Shown in pieces: positions 59,885 through 64,000 of a DNA stretch of 64,000 bases. Within the stretch, counting starts at the first letter, position 1; every line of letters starts with the position of its first letter. The notes beneath the pieces were generated by a model. It searched no databases. It was given only the letters and a program-made list of their open reading frames with translations, and was not told the DNA's origin. The DNA comes from Trichomonas vaginalis G3 (lineage: Eukaryota; Parabasalia; Trichomonadida; Trichomonadidae): assembly GCF_026262505.1 (NCBI RefSeq), contig NC_067203.1, forward strand, positions 3,162,001 through 3,226,000, in the 5' to 3' direction. A program made the translations under genes and the position numbers.

Positions 59885-60945
59885 TGGTTTTATGATAGAT
59901 AAGCATTATATTCCCACTCATTATATTCGTAAATTTTGAGGTTTATCCTTCGCTTTTAAGATTATTGAATTTGATTTTTATATAAAATAGTTATATATTA
60001 GAAAATAATATGAGTTTATGTGATATTATTTTTCAGAAGATTTTGTGTTCTTCTTCAAAAATTTTTTTATTAAAAAGAATCTTTACAAAATATACATTTG
60101 CTTTAATTAATATTTAAAAACGTGCTCTATCAAAAGTTCCAAAAATTCAATATTTTAGCTTTTCTGAGGTGTCACTTTTGATGAATTTCTGTTTACAACA
60201 GAATTATGCAAAATATGACTAAATAATTATAAATTTCAAGTTAAATTTTAATTTTGATAAATAATTTAAATTTCAAAATATCAAGTTCAGTTCGACTATG
60301 TATGTAGTAATTCCTCAATAAAGTGCCAAAACCCTATTAAAATATATGAACATTTTCAACATTTTAATGTTTTTATTTAAAATTTTGATGGAATATGAGC
60401 TTCAAACAATTATTATGTAAATAAAAATAATTAAATATATGTATTTATTCGTATTACAACCGTAGTAAGTCGATTCTTCCTTTCTTCTACTGAGGTTTGA
60501 ATTTGATTTCGAATTGTAAAGAGATTCAAAGGGAAAATACTAGAGGATAAAAACTACCTCCATGAAAGGGTCATAATGGAGTCAAGTTGTATTTTTTGAT
60601 ATTTTTTGCTTTTCGAGCCTAAATAGGTAGCCAAGATAATGCCTAAAAATAAGGTTCTAAATTCTGAAGTTTACATGATCCTCTCGTGTGCACCCTTAAT
60701 CATTATAAATTTTTTCCCTCTTTCTTATAACGTTCTAAGTTTTTTATTTACTAAAAAGAGTAAGAATAGCTGAAATATGCTTTCTAATTAGACACAGGCA
60801 AACAAACAGAACTAAATTTGGTAAAAGGAGAAAAGAAAAAAAATTATCAAATTCTTTATTAATAATTTTCCAATCTATTTTTTTAAAAAACAAATATCAC
60901 ACCCCATTCATTTGAATTTTTCAAAATTCGAAAATAGAATTATCA
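59885..60945. other. AT-rich intergenic stretch, copy C
   Basis: Copy of 39633-40697. No gene is seen. Confidence 0.6.
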
Positions 60946-61674
60946 ATGTTAACTCCAAATGCAAGCCTCATCGATGACGTAAATGCTATTGAAGATGATG
61001 AAGCCGATGCACTCGCAGATCAAGATGAAGAGGATATCGAAATGATTAATGAAGATGCGCATTATAGAGTTCAAGCCGAAATTTTAAAAAATGATCATGC
61101 AATTCAATATCAAAAACAAATTGACAATATTAAGGATTCATACAATGAAGAAACAAATCAAATACTAGAAGAAGGGAAAAATTTATGCCTGAAAATGGTG
61201 GAAGATCAACGAAAAGAAGTCGAAAATCTTGAAAACGAATGGAGAACTGCTCGCAAAAAGCAAATAGATCAAGATTTGGAAGCAAGTAATTCAAAATTGG
61301 CTACTGCAAGGGTATTAGCATCATTTCAACTTATCGATTCTGCAAAAACTTTACGTGATACTACCCGAAAACAATCCGCAACACGATCTTCTGAACTGAA
61401 AATACTTGATGATCTTTTCGAAAAGCAATACCGCCTAATGATTGAACGCCATTCTAAAGATTTCATTTTACTTCACGAAAGAGTTAAAGCTCAAATTAAC
61501 AATTCGAAGCTTGATGCAGAGCTACTTAAAAAACAAGCGGATTATACAAAAGATAATCAGGATTCTCAGATTCCAATCGTAATGATTTCATCTGTCAGTA
61601 TGCAAGCCAAATTTGATACAACTAAGCGCAGCATAATACAAACATTTTCACCAAGACCAGAAAAACGTATTTAG
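60946..61674 (+). CDS. Host coiled-coil protein, copy C
   Basis: Predicted product identical to that of 40698-41426: acidic start, long charged coiled coil and SPRPEKRI end. See that entry for details. Confidence 0.7.
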   Translation: MLTPNASLIDDVNAIEDDEADALADQDEEDIEMINEDAHYRVQAEILKNDHAIQYQKQIDNIKDSYNEETNQILEEGKNLCLKMVEDQRKEVENLENEWRTARKKQIDQDLEASNSKLATARVLASFQLIDSAKTLRDTTRKQSATRSSELKILDDLFEKQYRLMIERHSKDFILLHERVKAQINNSKLDAELLKKQADYTKDNQDSQIPIVMISSVSMQAKFDTTKRSIIQTFSPRPEKRI

Positions 61675-61718
61675 TAAATAACTTTTTATTTTTTTTTATT
61701 CTAAAAATAATAATCATT

Positions 61719-61949
61719 TTAGCCTGCACGAAGAGCTAAAACCATGTGTAAAACTTCACCAGCAGATATGTGGGCTGTTTCAACAGTTTGATTGTCTGTA
61801 AGATTTTGACCTCTAAATAATAAACGCTGCTGCTCTATTGAAATACCTTCTCTTTGAAGTAGTTCTTCTTTAATTGCTGCTATTGTGATGCTCGGTTCAA
61901 CTTCTAATTGATGTTTTCTTCCAGAGACAGTATGTACATATATCAGCAT
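61719..61949 (-). CDS. NEDD8-like protein ending LALRAG, copy C
   Basis: Predicted product identical to that of 41470-41700, including the Ala-Gly end in place of Gly-Gly. If copy C comes from the same locus as copy A, this is not independent confirmation. Confidence 0.72.
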   Translation of the reverse strand: MLIYVHTVSGRKHQLEVEPSITIAAIKEELLQREGISIEQQRLLFRGQNLTDNQTVETAHISAGEVLHMVLALRAG

Positions 61950-62813
61950 TTAAATTTTGACACTTTTTAAAGTTTCTTTTAATGTTAAATAGTTTAGCAA
62001 AGCATCAAAACAGTCTATTTTGAAATCAATATGATCAATCGAGTCAATGGGCTCCAGTTATTTTGAAAAGTCTCAAATGATATAACTCAGATGGTAAAAT
62101 AAATTCTTTCTGATTGAGTCAGATATCATTTTTTTCAAATGAACAAGATACACATCTAGAAGTGATCATAAAAATAATCATACCTCGAAGTAATTCAATA
62201 CAATCGTTTGAATGAACGAAAATTGAATAAAACATTAGTTAAGAATTGCTTGCAAAACACAGATGGTTGTTATTAAAATTCATTTTAGCCACAATGTTAA
62301 TACAAAACAACTTTTCGGGAGAAGTTAATTAAAAAATATAATAAAAACTTTATTTTTACTCAATTCTATCGAATATTTTACTTATCCTCACAATACACAA
62401 TCCAAGTTTGATATACTTAATTTAAGAATAAATGATGATGGGATTGATTTTGAAAAATTAACCAAAATATTACAAAATCATCGATTGCCCCGCGAAAAAG
62501 CTAAACAGATCATATACAAATTAAATCACCAATATACATATCATGGAAATTTCTTAATTAATAAAAAATTACGGAATATAAGTTAACTATCTTCATTATA
62601 AATTAAGCAGCATAAAAATATGAAGTTTTCCAATTTCCGGTGTGAATATTCCTAAATTTGCATTACATTCTCGAAGCAATTTATCAAAATACACAAAAAT
62701 ATATTACAAATCAAGGAATTGAATTAAAAATAATTAAAGAACGAAAAAATTCATATCGGTGAAAAATTTCAAGCACCTTTTCAACTTTTTCAAAAAGTTA
62801 ATAATATTAAACT
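61950..62813. other. Intergenic stretch with possible decayed gene, copy C
   Basis: Copy of 41701-42564, with the same ATG-less open stretch. Confidence 0.4.
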
Positions 62814-64000
62814 ATGTATGCCTGGGTAGTTATTCTTGCAACAATTATATTCTGCATACTATCTATTCTTGTTGGCATTTACTTGGTTGTTAGATTCCAA
62901 ATGCCAGAAGATAAAAAGTCTTCATGGTTTATCAAAATTATCATCATTTTAACTATCGGCATTTCAGTAATGAACGTTTTAATTTTACCTCTCGACGCAC
63001 TTAATAGGTCAACGCCAAATCCAATGAATACCACCCTTATGTGTTGGATTTTGACAATAATTTCTGCCGTTCTCGCTTTCATTGTCATTCCTTTCACACT
63101 TACATACTATGAAAACGCAGAAGATGAAGATGTTAAGCACCCAATCTGCAAAGCAACATTAAGTGTTATTCCATTCCTTTTGTTCTTTATAATATTTTTA
63201 CTCATACTCTACTTCCTTGTGAGCGATTGCCAAATTCCAGCAACAATTCATGCTGGCAAAGTTGTCGATGAATCCGAACTTACCACATCAATATATAGTT
63301 GTTCTACTTCAACAACAATTGACATCAAACTATCGCCACTTATTTTTGTTGTTACTGTTATAGGTTTCATTGGATATATAATCTTGATTATTTTGGGTGG
63401 CATGGGATTTGCCACGCTTCCAATCAATCTCTTTATTGATTTCGTTCGTAGACCAAGACCAATTTCTCTCAAGCAATATGCCAAGGGCCAACAATTAATC
63501 AATCGCTGGGCTGAGGAGCTTATCGAGGAAGGCAACAAAATCCGAGAAGAAGGAAAGCATAAAGGCTACAAAAACCGTAAAGTCAAGAGAATGGTAAATA
63601 AATATGCGGATCAAATCGAGAATATGGAGCGTGCATACCAGCTTATCGAAGTATCATACAAAGTTCGTGGAGGAAATCCGGTTTGGCCATGGTGTGAACT
63701 ATTCTTAGGCATAATTTGCATAATAATTTCACTCATTTGGATCATTCACATCATTGTTTACACTTTCTTAGATGTTCATCCATTCTTAAATCAATTCTTC
63801 CATTTGCTAGATACTAAATTTGCACTATCTGCAGTTATATTCTTTGGCCTGTTCACATATTACTTGTACTTATGCGTCCTCTCAGGAGCTACTTCTTTCG
63901 GTTTGAATTTACTCATTATCAGAGTACATCCTATGGAAGATCAGAATACTCCAATGAATTCAATCTTGTTTAACTCATGCCTTATGCTCTTTGCCAGCTT
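62814..64000 (+). CDS. LMBR1/LIMR-type membrane protein, copy C, cut by window edge
   Basis: Same protein as 42565-44010 up to residue ~395. The last helix and C-terminal tail lie outside the window. The frame appears open throughout. Confidence 0.75.
   Translation, partial: MYAWVVILATIIFCILSILVGIYLVVRFQMPEDKKSSWFIKIIIILTIGISVMNVLILPLDALNRSTPNPMNTTLMCWILTIISAVLAFIVIPFTLTYYENAEDEDVKHPICKATLSVIPFLLFFIIFLLILYFLVSDCQIPATIHAGKVVDESELTTSIYSCSTSTTIDIKLSPLIFVVTVIGFIGYIILIILGGMGFATLPINLFIDFVRRPRPISLKQYAKGQQLINRWAEELIEEGNKIREEGKHKGYKNRKVKRMVNKYADQIENMERAYQLIEVSYKVRGGNPVWPWCELFLGIICIIISLIWIIHIIVYTFLDVHPFLNQFFHLLDTKFALSAVIFFGLFTYYLYLCVLSGATSFGLNLLIIRVHPMEDQNTPMNSILFNSCLMLFAS

Larger units (their letters stand above)
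59691..64000. repeat. Copy C: near-identical copy of 39439-43770
   Basis: Begins inside the right inverted repeat of the DDE transposon (39439 equivalent) and continues through intergenic DNA and host genes to the window edge. Only a few small differences from copy A are seen (for example in A/T runs near 60057 and 61690). The transposase gene and left repeat are absent. Confidence 0.88.

Noticed and set aside
52066-64000. Real tandem duplication of a host locus plus Polinton
   Set aside because: Copy B differs by read-like indels spread evenly over all sequence types and copy C is almost perfect. A biological tandem array would not have one member of this error type. Kept as possible, not preferred.
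1-64000. tRNA, rRNA, riboswitch or bacterial operon signals
   Set aside because: I saw no cloverleaf or rRNA-like stretch and no Shine-Dalgarno-type spacing. The sequence is eukaryotic in content, so bacterial terms were not applied.

Overview
The window is AT-rich, compact and apparently intron-free eukaryotic DNA. Ordinary cellular genes (an LMBR1-type membrane protein, a tetraspanin-like protein, a NEDD8-like modifier, a ubiquitin-like membrane protein) sit between large Polinton/Maverick elements. This mix fits a parabasalid flagellate (Trichomonas or Tritrichomonas kin), whose genomes are known to be loaded with Mavericks. That assignment is inference from style and content, not from a marker gene.

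Layout. (1) 1-37546: a Polinton (P1), running off the left edge, whose right terminus is at 37546. It carries KilA-N genes, a 22-bp minisatellite, and a minus-strand block of packaging ATPase, SF3 helicase, minor capsid, major capsid and a long coiled-coil protein. (2) 1752-23240: a second, complete-length Polinton (P2, about 21.5 kb) inserted inside a P1 gene. It has a perfect 6-bp target duplication (GACATA), near-identical inverted termini, and a full gene set: integrase, ATPase, protein-primed DNA polymerase B, major and minor capsid genes, fibre genes and KilA-N. Several genes look whole, others are broken. (3) 37563-39632: a DNA transposon with an IS3/IS481-like DDE transposase and ~300-bp inverted repeats, the left one holding a 291-bp MITE-like insert. 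(4) 39633-46263: host genes. (5) 46264-52065: the left end of a third Polinton (P5) with an adenine methyltransferase, virion-type genes, a phage-tail-fibre-like protein and an integrase. (6) 52066-59690: a second copy of 41914-49573 full of scattered single-base indels in host and element genes alike. (7) 59691-64000: a third, nearly perfect copy of 39439-43770.

Functionally the Polinton genes form three modules: replication and integration (POLB, SF3 helicase, integrase), virion building (double-jelly-roll capsid, minor capsid, packaging ATPase, fibres) and KilA-N/GIY-YIG accessory genes beside palindromic GGTGAGATCTCACC arrays. Two features stand out as possibly undescribed: phage tail-fibre-like proteins carried by Polintons, and a short motif, TTTTTA(T/C)C, set 8-12 nt before the start codon of most Polinton genes, which host genes lack. 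The A/B/C triplication at 39-64 kb looks more like an assembly or raw-read artefact than a biological tandem repeat.
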